This document shows, piece by piece, positions 24,356-33,259 of a stretch of 35,032 nt of DNA (positions within the stretch are counted from its first letter, which is position 1; each line of letters begins with the position of its first letter). The notes beneath the pieces are model-generated. The model searched no databases and was not told the origin of the DNA. It worked only from the letters and a program-made list of their open reading frames with translations. The translations under genes and the position numbers were made by a program. Source of the DNA: an uncultured Prevotella sp. (GTDB lineage Bacteria > Bacteroidota > Bacteroidia > Bacteroidales > Bacteroidaceae). The stretch is from positions 1 to 35,032 of the forward strand of contig CALIZL010000085.1 of NCBI GenBank assembly GCA_938028745.1. Reading direction: 5' to 3'.

Positions 24356-24565
24356 TTGATTTTAACACAAATCGGTCGTTAGAGCCTGTGCAGATTTTGT
24401 TTGATTGTTGAGCATATTGTTTGTCTTATTCTTGAAGGCGTAGCGGGCTACGTCGAGAGAATAAGACAGGCAAGATGCCGACAAGCAAACGAAAGATGAA
24501 CAGGAAGCGATGGAAAAAATAAAATAATTGATAAGCGTTCTAACGACCGATTGGGGTTTAATTCG
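24356..24565. mobile_element. MITE-like element with terminal inverted repeats
   Basis: The ends carry a perfect 14-bp inverted repeat AATCGGTCGTTAGA (24370-24383, its complement ending near 24552), extended outward with imperfect matches. Inside, TGTCTTATTCT (24422-24432) pairs with AGAATAAGACA (about 24458-24468) around a CGTAGC/GCTACG hairpin. It has no transposase and no plausible gene, which fits a non-autonomous element of about 200 nt. The parent transposon cannot be named from this window. Confidence 0.6.
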
Positions 24566-24595
24566 ATGTTCATCGTTGTACAACATCATAAATAG

Positions 24596-24630
24596 AAAAG
24601 GGGGTGTACCATTAAGGCACATCCCCTTTT
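24596..24630 (-). terminator. Terminator of ompA
   Basis: A 15-bp near-perfect stem (24596-24610 with 24616-24630) with a 5-nt loop; on the minus strand the CCCCC side runs into TTTTCTATTT. A second small palindrome, ATTACCA (24641-24647) with TGGTAAT (24656-24662), lies between it and the ompA stop. Confidence 0.75.
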
Positions 24631-24683
24631 ATTTTCTCGTATTACCAAAGCTTTCTGGTAATCAGATGCTCCGCGTAGAGATA

Positions 24684-25835
24684 TTATTCAGCAATCTGAA
24701 CAGTAGCACGGCGGTTGAACGAGATGGGCGACAAGTCGTCTACACCACCTTTACCAACGGTCGAAATCTTATCGCGGCTTACACCCATCTTAACAAGCTC
24801 GTTAGCTACAGTCTCGGCACGCTTGTCAGAAAGAACTTGGTTACCGTTAACCGAACCCGTTGCGCTGTCAGCATAACCCACAACGTTGATGTTAGAGTTG
24901 TTCTCCTTAGCGTACTTAGCAACCGACTGAACGTTAACAAGATCCTTTTGCGAAGCAATGTTGGTCTTGTTGATGTTGAAGAATACAGATACCGGTGTGG
25001 TAACGAATTCCTTAATCGTCTTGGTTTCAGCAGGCTGTTGGTTAGCCAACATGTTCTTCAGACGAGCGTTTTCAGAAGCTGCATCGTTCAACTGAGCGTT
25101 AAGAGCGTCCATTTGAGCTTGCGAAAGAGCCTTCAAAGCATCTACGTCGGGAGTTTTGTTCCAAGTAGACTTACCCAAGTTGAAGGTCAAACCCAATTCA
25201 GCGTACAGCAAGTTGTCCTTGTCTTCCCATCCACGGTTGGTGTGAACAGTAGCTAGTGTGTTACCTTGTCTGCCGTCCATATCTTCTTCAAAGCGGTTCC
25301 AACCAAGTTCAAGGTTGATAGCCATTCTGTCGCAAACGCGGAAAGTGTTAAGTACACCTACGGTGAGGTTCATTGCATAGAGGTCGTGAGTCATCGTACG
25401 ACCAAGTCCACCACCAAAGAAAGGAATGAAATTCCATACGCGGTTGGGGTTGTAACCACATACCATGTTGCTTACATTCAAAAGAACATGTTCGTTAAGG
25501 TTCCAGTACTTGTTCTCACGTTCGTTTTCATCAACAACCGTCTTTCCCCAAATACCCTGCAGTTTGGTACGAAGACCGATGCCAGGAGTAAACCACTTAC
25601 CTACTGCGATAGCAGCACTAGGGCCTCCACGGAAGCTTTTGAAAGGACTAACGGGAAGATTCTTTCCATGCTCTTGGTCAGAATACCATGCGCCCCATTC
25701 GCCACCTACCTGGATAAACCAGTTATTCCAGAAGGAATTGGTAGCCACGCTATACTTTTGTACGGGATCAGAATCCTGCGCCATTGATGCAGTAGAAACT
25801 CCTGCAAGCGCCAATACAATCAATAATTTTTTCAT
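24684..25835 (-). CDS. ompA: OmpA family outer-membrane protein
   Basis: About 383-residue outer-membrane protein. The signal peptide MKKLLIVLALAGVSTASMAQ begins at 25835; a longer in-frame reading upstream would put 58 odd residues before it and run through the promoter. The N-terminal part (about 25-220) alternates strands as an eight-strand barrel would (AAIAVGKWFTPGIGLRTKLQG, FIPFFGGGLGRTM, AELGLTFNLGK). A short coiled coil follows (ALSQAQMDALNAQLND, ASENARLKNML). The C-terminal peptidoglycan-binding OmpA domain (about 265-383) has VVGYADSATGS, LSDKRAETVANELVKMGV and FNRRATVQI. It anchors the outer membrane to the cell wall. It is preceded by a -7 box and closed by a strong terminator, so it is likely monocistronic and well expressed. 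Confidence 0.93.
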   Translation of the reverse strand: MKKLLIVLALAGVSTASMAQDSDPVQKYSVATNSFWNNWFIQVGGEWGAWYSDQEHGKNLPVSPFKSFRGGPSAAIAVGKWFTPGIGLRTKLQGIWGKTVVDENERENKYWNLNEHVLLNVSNMVCGYNPNRVWNFIPFFGGGLGRTMTHDLYAMNLTVGVLNTFRVCDRMAINLELGWNRFEEDMDGRQGNTLATVHTNRGWEDKDNLLYAELGLTFNLGKSTWNKTPDVDALKALSQAQMDALNAQLNDAASENARLKNMLANQQPAETKTIKEFVTTPVSVFFNINKTNIASQKDLVNVQSVAKYAKENNSNINVVGYADSATGSVNGNQVLSDKRAETVANELVKMGVSRDKISTVGKGGVDDLSPISFNRRATVQIAE

Positions 25836-25900
25836 AACTAATTTTATTAATAAGCAAATATATCTTCTCTCTATAATTCTGTACCTACCTAAATACAATG

Positions 25901-25908
25901 CAAAGTTA
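25901..25908 (-). promoter_or_regulatory. Probable -7 box of ompA
   Basis: On the minus strand TAACTTTG matches TAnnTTTG exactly, about 65 nt before the ATG at 25835. The AT-rich DNA upstream has no clear TTTG at the expected distance. Confidence 0.55.
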
Positions 25909-26034
25909 GTGATTATTTTCTTTATTTTTTCATACTCTGGCGTGAAAATGCTCATTTTAACTAACTTTATGCTGTAATCTTGATTTATCTCAAATATGCA
26001 AAATGCCATTATAAAACATTAAAGAGCAAAAGTT

Positions 26035-26064
26035 AGGCCTGCATATTGAGAAGCATGCAGGCCT
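26035..26064 (-). terminator. Hairpin terminator after mutL
   Basis: AGGCCTGCAT (26035-26044) pairs perfectly with ATGCAGGCCT (26055-26064) around a 10-nt loop, about 32 nt past the mutL stop, followed on the minus strand by AACTTTTGC. Confidence 0.65.
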
Positions 26065-26095
26065 GATTATTAGCATTTTAGAATGTATTGAGGGC

Positions 26096-27919
26096 TTATC
26101 CTAAGAGCTTTTCCAAGTCGGTTTGTGCCATAATAGCCAATATTTTTTGCCCATTAGGGGTATAATTGACGTTCTGGCAGGTGAAGAGGGCGTTAACCAG
26201 ACTTTCCATCTCATCGTTGCCCAACACTTGTCCATAAGGCAAGGCGGCATTGCGGGCAAGACTTAAGGCCAGTGCCTCGTTGATTTCGTCGTGCAAACCA
26301 GCCCTTTTCTCCATGGCCGTTGCCACCATGTCGCGTATCATCGCCACGGGATTGATGCCTTCTAGCCCTGCGGGAATGGCGTTAACGGCATAGTTTCGCG
26401 CGCCAAGGTCGGTCAGTTCGAAACCTAAGCCTTGCAAGTCGGGCATTATTTTCTGTGCCATGAGGTCTTCGGTGGCCGTGAACTGCACCACTTCGGGAAA
26501 CAAAACTTTCTGCGATGCGCCCGAACGCTGAGACACCTGACGAAGATATTGCTCGAAAAGAATACGCACGTGGGCGCGGTGTTGGTCGATAACCATCAGT
26601 CCCGACTTAACGGCGGTCATCACATAGCGACCTTTATATTGATAATGAGCAGGCGATTTGTCTTCAATCATCCGCTCGGTCTCCCCACTCTGCCCGCCAC
26701 TCCCAACATCAGGAAAAAGCCCAAGGTCGGCCTCTTCGTCGGCTTTCAAGCCGGCATACAGGTCCTCCCACCTACTATTATTTTTGGTTTGTAAGGCTGC
26801 TTGTGGCGTATCGTCAAAGGGATTGTAGTGCGGATTATAGTTCACTTTGGGCGCAGGCGCATTCTCATTGGGGTTATATACGGGAATATCGGGTCGCCCT
26901 TCGGTATCGAAATCAATGGTGGGAACATCGTTAAACAATCCTACTGCCTCGCGAACCGCAGCCGAAAGGATTTGCCACACGGCTTGTTCGTTCTCGAATT
27001 TTATCTCCGTCTTCGTGGGATGTATGTTCACATCGATGTCTTCGGGGTTCACTTCAAAATAGATGAAGTAAGGCACTTGCTCGCCTTGCGGCATCAATCG
27101 TTCGAAAGGTTGCATCACGGCCTTGTTGAAATAAGGGTGTTTCATGTAGCGACCATTCACAAAGAAATATTGGTGTGCGCCTTTCTTGCGTGCCGATTCG
27201 GGCTTACCCACAAAGCCATGTATCTTACAAATAGACGTTTCTACGTTGAACGAGAGCAGGTCTTGACTGATGCGTTTGCCGAAAACGTCTACTATACGCT
27301 GTTTAAGAACCACCGAAGGCAGGTTGAACACCTCGGTTCCGTTGCTGCGAAGCGTAAAGGCGATGTCGGGATAAACAAGGGCTATGCGCTCGAAGGCGGT
27401 GATGATGTTGTTGAGTTCTGTGGCGTTAGATTTGAGAAACTTGCGCCTGGCAGGGATGTTATAAAAGAGATTTTCGATAACAAAGTTGCTCCCCACAGGG
27501 CATGCGCAAGGCTCTTGTCCTGTGAATTGTGAGCCGGCGATAGAGATGGACGTGCCAATTTCTTCGTTGGCAAGCCGCGTTTTGAGCTCCACTTGGGCCA
27601 CAGCGGCGATAGAAGCCAAGGCCTCGCCACGAAAACCCATCGTGTTGAGGGCGAAAAGGTCGGATGCTTGACGTATCTTAGACGTGGCGTGGCGTTCGAA
27701 TGCCAAGCGCGCATCGGTTTCAGACATGCCACGACCGTTGTCGATAACCTGTACCGAGGTCTTACCTGCATCCATAACGTTTACGTCGATGCGTGTCGCA
27801 CCTGCGTCGACAGCATTCTCCACCAGCTCTTTAATGATGGATGCGGGCCGTTGTATCACCTCGCCAGCCGCTATTTGATTGGCCACCGAGTCGGGTAAAA
27901 GTTGTATTACGTCGCTCAT
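26096..27919 (-). CDS. mutL: DNA mismatch repair protein MutL
   Basis: 607-residue mismatch-repair ATPase that links MutS to later steps. The GHKL ATPase domain is intact: KELVENAVDAGATRID (about 30-45), DNGRGM (about 60-65), RHATSKI (about 76-82) and MGFRGEALASI (about 94-104). A linker of low complexity, rich in Asn, Pro and Asp, spans about 335-425. The C-terminal dimer domain begins near 425. In the place of the endonuclease motif DQHA(X)2E(X)4E it has DQHRAHVRILFE (445-456), where the Ala and first Glu are replaced by Arg and Val, and CPHGRPT is replaced by TPNGQK (587-592). The nuclease site therefore appears lost. It is last in the minus-strand block, with a terminator after it. Confidence 0.95.
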   Translation of the reverse strand: MSDVIQLLPDSVANQIAAGEVIQRPASIIKELVENAVDAGATRIDVNVMDAGKTSVQVIDNGRGMSETDARLAFERHATSKIRQASDLFALNTMGFRGEALASIAAVAQVELKTRLANEEIGTSISIAGSQFTGQEPCACPVGSNFVIENLFYNIPARRKFLKSNATELNNIITAFERIALVYPDIAFTLRSNGTEVFNLPSVVLKQRIVDVFGKRISQDLLSFNVETSICKIHGFVGKPESARKKGAHQYFFVNGRYMKHPYFNKAVMQPFERLMPQGEQVPYFIYFEVNPEDIDVNIHPTKTEIKFENEQAVWQILSAAVREAVGLFNDVPTIDFDTEGRPDIPVYNPNENAPAPKVNYNPHYNPFDDTPQAALQTKNNSRWEDLYAGLKADEEADLGLFPDVGSGGQSGETERMIEDKSPAHYQYKGRYVMTAVKSGLMVIDQHRAHVRILFEQYLRQVSQRSGASQKVLFPEVVQFTATEDLMAQKIMPDLQGLGFELTDLGARNYAVNAIPAGLEGINPVAMIRDMVATAMEKRAGLHDEINEALALSLARNAALPYGQVLGNDEMESLVNALFTCQNVNYTPNGQKILAIMAQTDLEKLLG

Positions 27920-27987
27920 TGATTGTTTCTCCTTTATATATAATATGTGTGTTTACATGGGGCGAACGGCAAAATGTGCCAAGGAAA

Positions 27988-28009
27988 TAGCCTAAGAACA
28001 ATAGGCTTA
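27988..28009 (-). terminator. Weak hairpin at the end of the small membrane protein gene
   Basis: AGCCTA near 27989 pairs with TAGGCT near 28002 around a 7-nt loop; it overlaps that gene's stop codon. It lies 5' of mutL, so it would attenuate rather than stop transcription if active. Confidence 0.3.
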
Positions 28010-28321
28010 GCCCAAGAGTAACCTAAATAGAACGTAGCCCATAAACAGGAAGATGGCCACGAGCAGGAATATGCGACTACCAAAAGCCACACCATAAGAC
28101 TGTCCACGGCGGTGCAAATGGCTGTTAGGTGGGGTGAACGCACCCCGAAATCGGTCGGCATCGCGTGCCGAAACGTCTTGTCCCTCGGTTTTCTCTGTTA
28201 GCCCCAGCTCTTCTTTTGCACGTTGCTCTATGGCCTCCAACCTTTGTTTTCGGTCGTTGGCGTAGATGTATTCGTGATGAAACCTGCGCGGTTTGCGCAT
28301 TGAAAACATTCCCATAGGCAC
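28007..28321 (-). CDS. Small conserved-type membrane protein between ostA and mutL
   Basis: 104 residues. The basic N-terminus FSMRKPRRFHHEYIYANDRKQRLE, rich in Arg, His and Lys, is followed by an acidic, Glu-rich helix and an RFRGAF segment. The last 25 residues form one membrane helix (FLLVAIFLFMGYVLFRLLL). I recall proteins of this layout next to mutL in Bacteroidales but cannot name a family or function. Orientation and position between the OstA-like gene and mutL suggest it is transcribed with the block. Confidence 0.75.
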   Translation of the reverse strand: MPMGMFSMRKPRRFHHEYIYANDRKQRLEAIEQRAKEELGLTEKTEGQDVSARDADRFRGAFTPPNSHLHRRGQSYGVAFGSRIFLLVAIFLFMGYVLFRLLLG

Positions 28322-28382
28322 GTTATTTGTTCGTGGTAAGCCTAAACAGTACTGGCAAACTTCCCCAATAATAGGCTGAAAG

Positions 28383-28437
28383 AAGTCGGCAAAAACGCGC
28401 GTTTTCCTTTTCGATGTTGGGGCTATCCTGCCGACTT
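28383..28437 (-). terminator. Hairpin after the OstA-like gene
   Basis: AAGTCGGCA (28383-28391) pairs with TGCCGACTT (28429-28437), enclosing a second palindrome AAAACGCGCGTTTT near 28392-28405. It lies about 19 nt past the OstA-like stop and may partly separate it from the downstream genes. Confidence 0.4.
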
Positions 28438-28455
28438 ACAGCTAACGGCAACAGC

Positions 28456-30333
28456 CTACTTAGACTTTCGGTTGGCTGTTGTGGTTCGGTTCTTGGCAGT
28501 AGACTTCTTCGCTGTTGCTGCACTACTTCCCTTCTTCGCACTAGCCTTTACCGCAGACTTAGCCTTTGCTGCTGCAGCATCAGTCTTGTTTTCGTCATCC
28601 GCAGCCGCCTGCTCTGTGGTTTGCTCCGCTGTTTTCTCTTTGTCAGACTTGGCCTTTCCCCCACTCTTCTCATCGTCGTCGAGCCGTTGCTTGGGCAACA
28701 CTCGCGGCTGAACCTTCTTTAATTCTGTTCCCGCAGCCTTCGGTCGCCATTCGTATAGGTCGTCTTTATTAAGTGGCCGCACATAATCGAACCACCCAAA
28801 CGCACCCAATTGCTCTTTTCCTGGCGGTATTTGGGTCATCGGATAGAGCGTTGCCTCAAAGCGACACGTCCATATCTTCTGCAATTTTCGTTGCGGAGAG
28901 ATATACATTCGCATGGTATCGGTTTCGAGATAATTTAGTCCGATAAGTGTGCTGTCCTTCTCATCTACCGAATAATAGATGGAGCGCACATTGCTTATGG
29001 CATCGTTGCGGCGCACGTTGCCATCGACGAAATAGGCGAACATGTCCCTAGACGAAAGCTGATTGAAGTGCACAGAGTCGGGCATTTGCTCCACCGAGAG
29101 TGCTTGCCCCAGCACATGCGCCTCGCGAACCGTGCTGTCTTGCATATATATCTTAATCACTTCGCCCAGCAATTGGCGGTTGGCATTCCACACAATGGGG
29201 TCGCGATACATGGTGAGACATGAGTCTTTAGAGTTTGCCACCATCGAATCGCACACGGCTTGCACGTCTGTTCGATAGGCGCGCACATGCCGAAAGCAAT
29301 GAGCGAGGCGATAAACCGAGTCGGTATTGATGTTATAGGTGAAGAGTTTCACCGAATCGGCATGCACATAAAGCGTATCTTTCTGCGAATAGTCCTTAGC
29401 CAGAAGCTTACCTGTGGCCCAACCCTTGCCTGTCTTTTCATTATAGTTGAAACGCTGGCAAAGTAGGCTGTTGTTATTCTTTTTGTCCACATATATCACG
29501 TCGCCGTAGCCTTCACTTTGCCCCGTCTTGTCGTCGTAGTAAAGACTGTCGCCCGTAATGGTCTTGTCTTTATCGTTCACAGTTGACCTTCCGAATAGTT
29601 TCGACTTGCTCGTTTTGGTGTCGAAATAGCCATCGCGCGTTTCTATCACACCGGTTTTAGAGGTTATTTTCGACGGACCTAGCACATGTGCCATCGAATT
29701 TTGCGTATTGTAGTGCAAGGTGTCTGTGGTGATAACGCGGTCGCCTTCAATCATTTTCACGTTATAATAGAACACGGCCTCGCGCGTTTGGGTGTTGTAT
29801 TGTCCCCAATCGGCCACCAATTTTTGGTTCTTGTCGGTGAGCGTTCCGCCTTCAAAGAAGTAAGCGTTGTTGTAAAGGCGGTCGTAATTAAGGCTGTCGG
29901 TGTTGAGTGTTTGCCCACGATGTTTCAGCCACACGTTCTGACGAGCCTCCATCATCTGTGCCTGACCATCGTAAAAAGCCCGCTCGCAGGTAAGCGAAAG
30001 CGTGTCGCCCTGCACCATTCGCACGTGTCCGAAGGCGCGAAACGAGTTTGTTTGCTGGTAAAAATAGGCACTATCACACCACATTCGCGCACCTTTGTGC
30101 ATAAATTGCACCTTTCCTTTCACGATTTGGGCATCGGGAACGGGTCCGAATTGGTCGTAGCGCAGCTCGTCCGAGTGCACCAGGTACACGCGGTCGTCGG
30201 TCTGCGGTGCTGCCGTTTTCACCTTCTTTTGGGCAAGCGCAGGCAGCAAGCATAGCACAAAAAGGCATAGCACCGCCCATAAAACGCCGCTATGCCTATC
30301 GCCATTAGATGTCGATATTGGTTTTAATCTCAT
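28456..30333 (-). CDS. OstA-like (LptA/LptD N-domain) protein with Lys/Ala-rich tail
   Basis: 625-residue exported protein of the OstA/LPS-transport type. A signal peptide at about 15-35 (WAVLCLFVLCLLPALA) is followed by repeated OstA beta segments from about 45 to 330 (YLVHSDELRYD, GKVQFMHKGARMWCDSAYFY, LTCERAFYDGQAQMMEARQNVWL, VITTDTLHYNTQNSMAHV, ITGDSLYYDDKTGQSEGYGDV). These form the beta-jellyroll surface that shields lipid A in LptA-type proteins. The middle (about 330-540) continues in the same style. The last about 80 residues are very rich in Lys, Ala, Thr and Ser and resemble a histone-H1-like tail. The start overlaps the stop of the SurA-like gene by 4 nt, so it is co-translated with the outer-membrane chaperones. 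It likely works in lipopolysaccharide or outer-membrane biogenesis. Confidence 0.87.
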   Translation of the reverse strand: MRLKPISTSNGDRHSGVLWAVLCLFVLCLLPALAQKKVKTAAPQTDDRVYLVHSDELRYDQFGPVPDAQIVKGKVQFMHKGARMWCDSAYFYQQTNSFRAFGHVRMVQGDTLSLTCERAFYDGQAQMMEARQNVWLKHRGQTLNTDSLNYDRLYNNAYFFEGGTLTDKNQKLVADWGQYNTQTREAVFYYNVKMIEGDRVITTDTLHYNTQNSMAHVLGPSKITSKTGVIETRDGYFDTKTSKSKLFGRSTVNDKDKTITGDSLYYDDKTGQSEGYGDVIYVDKKNNNSLLCQRFNYNEKTGKGWATGKLLAKDYSQKDTLYVHADSVKLFTYNINTDSVYRLAHCFRHVRAYRTDVQAVCDSMVANSKDSCLTMYRDPIVWNANRQLLGEVIKIYMQDSTVREAHVLGQALSVEQMPDSVHFNQLSSRDMFAYFVDGNVRRNDAISNVRSIYYSVDEKDSTLIGLNYLETDTMRMYISPQRKLQKIWTCRFEATLYPMTQIPPGKEQLGAFGWFDYVRPLNKDDLYEWRPKAAGTELKKVQPRVLPKQRLDDDEKSGGKAKSDKEKTAEQTTEQAAADDENKTDAAAAKAKSAVKASAKKGSSAATAKKSTAKNRTTTANRKSK

Positions 30334-31781
30334 TTAATCCATCCCTGATATTCAAAGTCGCAGTTCTTATAGCGGTCGCCCATACGAACGTATGTTTGCT
30401 TTATCTTGTTCACCACCCAGTCGTGCAACTTCTTCTCACGCTCTTTGGCCAGCACCACATTGCGCATAACTTGGAAGTCTTCGGTGATGGTTGCGCGGTG
30501 TCCGTCCACTCTATTCTTCAACTTGATGATAGCCACAACAGTTTTGCCGCGTGCGTTGGTCATTTGGAAAGGCTTAGAGATGTCGCCCACCTTCATGCCT
30601 TCCACTTCGCGCGCCACTTCTGTGGGCAAGTCGCCCATGCGGAATTTAGACGACAGCGAGCGCGACTCCCTGTCGGTGTAGGCCATTAGTCCGTGGTTGT
30701 TTTTCGTGTCCTTGTCGTCGGAGATGAACGTTGCCCCCTCTTCGAACGAGAACTTACCCGCCTTAATGTCGCTGGCGATGGAGTCGAGGCGCGCTTTCGA
30801 ACGGTCGATGTCGTCTTGTGCGATGCGCGGTTTCAGCAAGATATGGCGCACGTTAATCTTGTCGCCGCGCTTGTCGATAAGCTGTATGATGTGATAGCCG
30901 AACTCCGTTTCAACGATTTTCGAAATCTTATTGGGGTCGGTAAGGTTGAAAGCCACGGCAGCAAAGGCCGGGTCGAACGCCGCTCTACCCGTAAAGCCCA
31001 ACTCACCACCTTGTCTTGCCGAACCTGGGTCTTCCGAATAAAGGCGCGCAAGGGTTGCAAAAGTTGTCTCTCCCTTGGTTACGCGGTCGGTATATTCGCG
31101 CAATTGGTCCTTAATGCGGTTCACTTCCTCGGTCTTCACCTTAGGGTTTTGGGTGATAATCTCCACCTCTACCATTGTAGGAACCATAGGAATACTATCG
31201 GCAGGTAGGTCTTTGAAGTACTTGCGCACGTCGGCAGGCGACACTTTCACATCGCTCACCAACTTTTCTTTCATCATGGCGATAAGGCGATTGTTCTTAT
31301 AGTCGTCGTGCATTGCTTGTCGCATCTCCGAAATGGTTTGCTTGCGATACTCTTCCAGTTTCTCTTTCGACCCTATCAGCTGTATCCAATAGTTTATCTG
31401 TTCCTCAATTCCTTGTGAGATTTCCGACTCGCTCACCTCCAAACTGTCGATGGCAGCTTGGTGAAGGAAAAGCTTTTGCAAAGCCAATTGTTCGGGAATG
31501 GAGCAATCGGGGTTGCCTTTAAACTTGTGTCCCTCGTTCTCGGCCTGCAAGCGAGCCGCCTCCACGTCCGATTTCAGTATGGGTTCGTCGCCCACCACCC
31601 ATATAACTTCGTCAACCACGCTTGACTCTGGCACGGCTGGTTCGGTTTTCACGGGCTTATTGGTTGCCGTACTGTCGTTTTCAGCAACCTTAGTGGCCAA
31701 GCCTTGCTTGGCATTGGCAGAAATGGCGGCGGTCAAAATCATTGCAGACAGGCCGCAGAATATCTTAGTTTTGGTTCTCAT
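30330..31781 (-). CDS. SurA-like periplasmic peptidyl-prolyl isomerase, two parvulin domains
   Basis: 483-residue exported chaperone-isomerase that helps outer-membrane proteins fold. Signal peptide about 1-24 (ending SANA), a short Thr/Pro-rich stretch, then the SurA-type helical N-region about 55-190 (VVDEVIWVVGDEPILKSDVE). Two parvulin (rotamase) domains follow at about 200-305 (FATLARLYSEDPGSARQGGELG, GYHIIQLID) and about 308-425 (VRHILLKP, FSFEEGATFISDD). A C-terminal helical part completes the SurA layout. The stop overlaps the OstA-like start by 4 nt, and the second PpiC gene lies 31 nt upstream, so the three form one operon. The name surA is not given because the order of domains, not a match to a known gene, is the basis. 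Confidence 0.9.
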   Translation of the reverse strand: MRTKTKIFCGLSAMILTAAISANAKQGLATKVAENDSTATNKPVKTEPAVPESSVVDEVIWVVGDEPILKSDVEAARLQAENEGHKFKGNPDCSIPEQLALQKLFLHQAAIDSLEVSESEISQGIEEQINYWIQLIGSKEKLEEYRKQTISEMRQAMHDDYKNNRLIAMMKEKLVSDVKVSPADVRKYFKDLPADSIPMVPTMVEVEIITQNPKVKTEEVNRIKDQLREYTDRVTKGETTFATLARLYSEDPGSARQGGELGFTGRAAFDPAFAAVAFNLTDPNKISKIVETEFGYHIIQLIDKRGDKINVRHILLKPRIAQDDIDRSKARLDSIASDIKAGKFSFEEGATFISDDKDTKNNHGLMAYTDRESRSLSSKFRMGDLPTEVAREVEGMKVGDISKPFQMTNARGKTVVAIIKLKNRVDGHRATITEDFQVMRNVVLAKEREKKLHDWVVNKIKQTYVRMGDRYKNCDFEYQGWIK

Positions 31782-31812
31782 CGTTTTTATATATATTTCG
31801 TTATCAGGGCGT

Positions 31813-33237
31813 TTAGTGTTTGTTCACGGTCTTTAATACCGCCTCGTTCACTTCCACCTTATATTGTTTTCGCAAATCTTTCACCCATTCTTTCTCCAAT
31901 GTTTCTTGGAAGTCGGCCACAACAAGTGCCCTTACATCGTCCATTTCCTTGGGGGCTTTCAGTTTCTTTCCTATCACGCCCACAACGGGGAAGTTGGCAT
32001 CATCCTTTACTGCAACCTTTTGTTTAAAGGCATCGCGGTCCACTAAGGCGTTGTCGCCAAGCTTAAACAGGCCGCGTTCGGCCTTTATGCGGATGGTAGA
32101 ATCGTTGTTAAAAGCCTTTCTTAGAGCCTCGTTCCATTCGTTAAAGGGCAAGTTCTTCACCATTTTCTTTGCCGCCTTCAAGTCGGCCTTGCTCTTGGCG
32201 TAGCAGGCAATGCCCTTAAATCGCGCACCATCCCAGGTATAATGTTTCTTATTCTTGTTGAAATAATAGCGCAAGCCCTCTTCGTCTTTCGCCGCTTTCT
32301 CCCAAACAGTGCGGTTACTTATTTCGTAAAGCAACAAGCCGTCGTGATATTCTTGAATTAGAAACCTCAGTGCAGGGTCTTTTGCTTGCATCGCTTGTGC
32401 GCGTTCTTCCAGCACATCTGCCGTTGTACGGGGCGTGGGCGATGCCTTAGCCAGCTCGTTCAGCTTGTTGTCGATAATTTGTTCGCGCATGTTTGTCTGC
32501 TCGATGTAGGCCAAGATGTCGGCCTTTACCGAGTCGTAAGGCAGAAAGCTGCGCCGTTCTATCATCTTAATGATATGGTAACCCGCCGGCGAAAGCACGG
32601 GTTTGCTTATCTCGCCTTTTTTAAGAGCGAAGGCTGCCTCTTCAAACTCTTTCAGGGTTTGGCCTTTTTGCAGCCAAGGCAGTTCGCCACCTTGCTGTGC
32701 CGAACCTTTATCGTCAGACAGTTTACGAGCCAATGCCGCGAAGTCGGCCCCGCGTTTAAGGGCATTATAAATAGAGTCGATGCGCTGTTCGGCGCTACGT
32801 TGTTTCTCTTTGGCCGCCTTCTGCGGCAACAACAGCATGATATGAGCCACCCTTATCAGTCCGCCTTGCCCCTCAATGCGCTGCTTTGTGTCGTCGTATA
32901 GCTGACGTGCGGCCTTTTCCATATCGTCGTTGTTAACGAACGAAGGGCGCACCTGCTGGTCGCGATAGTCGGCAAACTCATTGCGAAAGGCTTGCGTGGT
33001 ATCTAGTCGGGCGGCAAGTGCGGCCTCAACTTTCAACTTATAGTTCACGAAGAGTTCCACATACTGAGCCACCGTCTTCTTATCTACAACATTATCCGTG
33101 TTGTTTTTGTTGTACGAATACTCGAATTCCGAACGGCTAACAGGCCGTCCGTTAATGGTCATAATGGTGGGGTCGTCTTGGGCGTGTGCCACAAAAGCAC
33201 AAAACAGCAATGCCACAGAGAAGGCTCTACGTATCAT
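31813..33237 (-). CDS. Periplasmic PpiC-type peptidyl-prolyl isomerase
   Basis: 474-residue exported isomerase. Signal peptide about 1-19 (AFSVALLFCAFVAHA), followed by TIMTINGRPVSRSEFEYSYNKN, the usual start of these Bacteroidetes parvulins. A single parvulin domain lies at about 128-228 (RVAHIMLLL, FAALARKLSDDKGSAQQGGELP, AGYHIIKMIE). The C-terminal 240 residues are helical, with a TVWEKAAKDEEGLRYYFNKNKKHYTW segment typical of the family. It is the first gene of the operon that continues with the SurA-like and OstA-like genes. It likely acts on outer-membrane or surface proteins in the periplasm. Confidence 0.9.
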   Translation of the reverse strand: MIRRAFSVALLFCAFVAHAQDDPTIMTINGRPVSRSEFEYSYNKNNTDNVVDKKTVAQYVELFVNYKLKVEAALAARLDTTQAFRNEFADYRDQQVRPSFVNNDDMEKAARQLYDDTKQRIEGQGGLIRVAHIMLLLPQKAAKEKQRSAEQRIDSIYNALKRGADFAALARKLSDDKGSAQQGGELPWLQKGQTLKEFEEAAFALKKGEISKPVLSPAGYHIIKMIERRSFLPYDSVKADILAYIEQTNMREQIIDNKLNELAKASPTPRTTADVLEERAQAMQAKDPALRFLIQEYHDGLLLYEISNRTVWEKAAKDEEGLRYYFNKNKKHYTWDGARFKGIACYAKSKADLKAAKKMVKNLPFNEWNEALRKAFNNDSTIRIKAERGLFKLGDNALVDRDAFKQKVAVKDDANFPVVGVIGKKLKAPKEMDDVRALVVADFQETLEKEWVKDLRKQYKVEVNEAVLKTVNKH

Positions 33238-33259
33238 TAGTTACAGGTTAAGCGGCGAA

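Noticed and set aside
24528..25256. Open frame on the plus strand opposite ompA
   Set aside because: It runs through the MITE-like element, the ompA terminator and the OmpA domain; it is a shadow.
25836..26009. Longer reading of OmpA starting at 26009
   Set aside because: It would add 58 residues before a standard signal peptide and would cross the -7 box, so the start at 25835 is preferred.
26801..27532. Open frame of 243 residues on the plus strand opposite mutL
   Set aside because: It is the antisense of the MutL ATPase domain; no family feature is seen.
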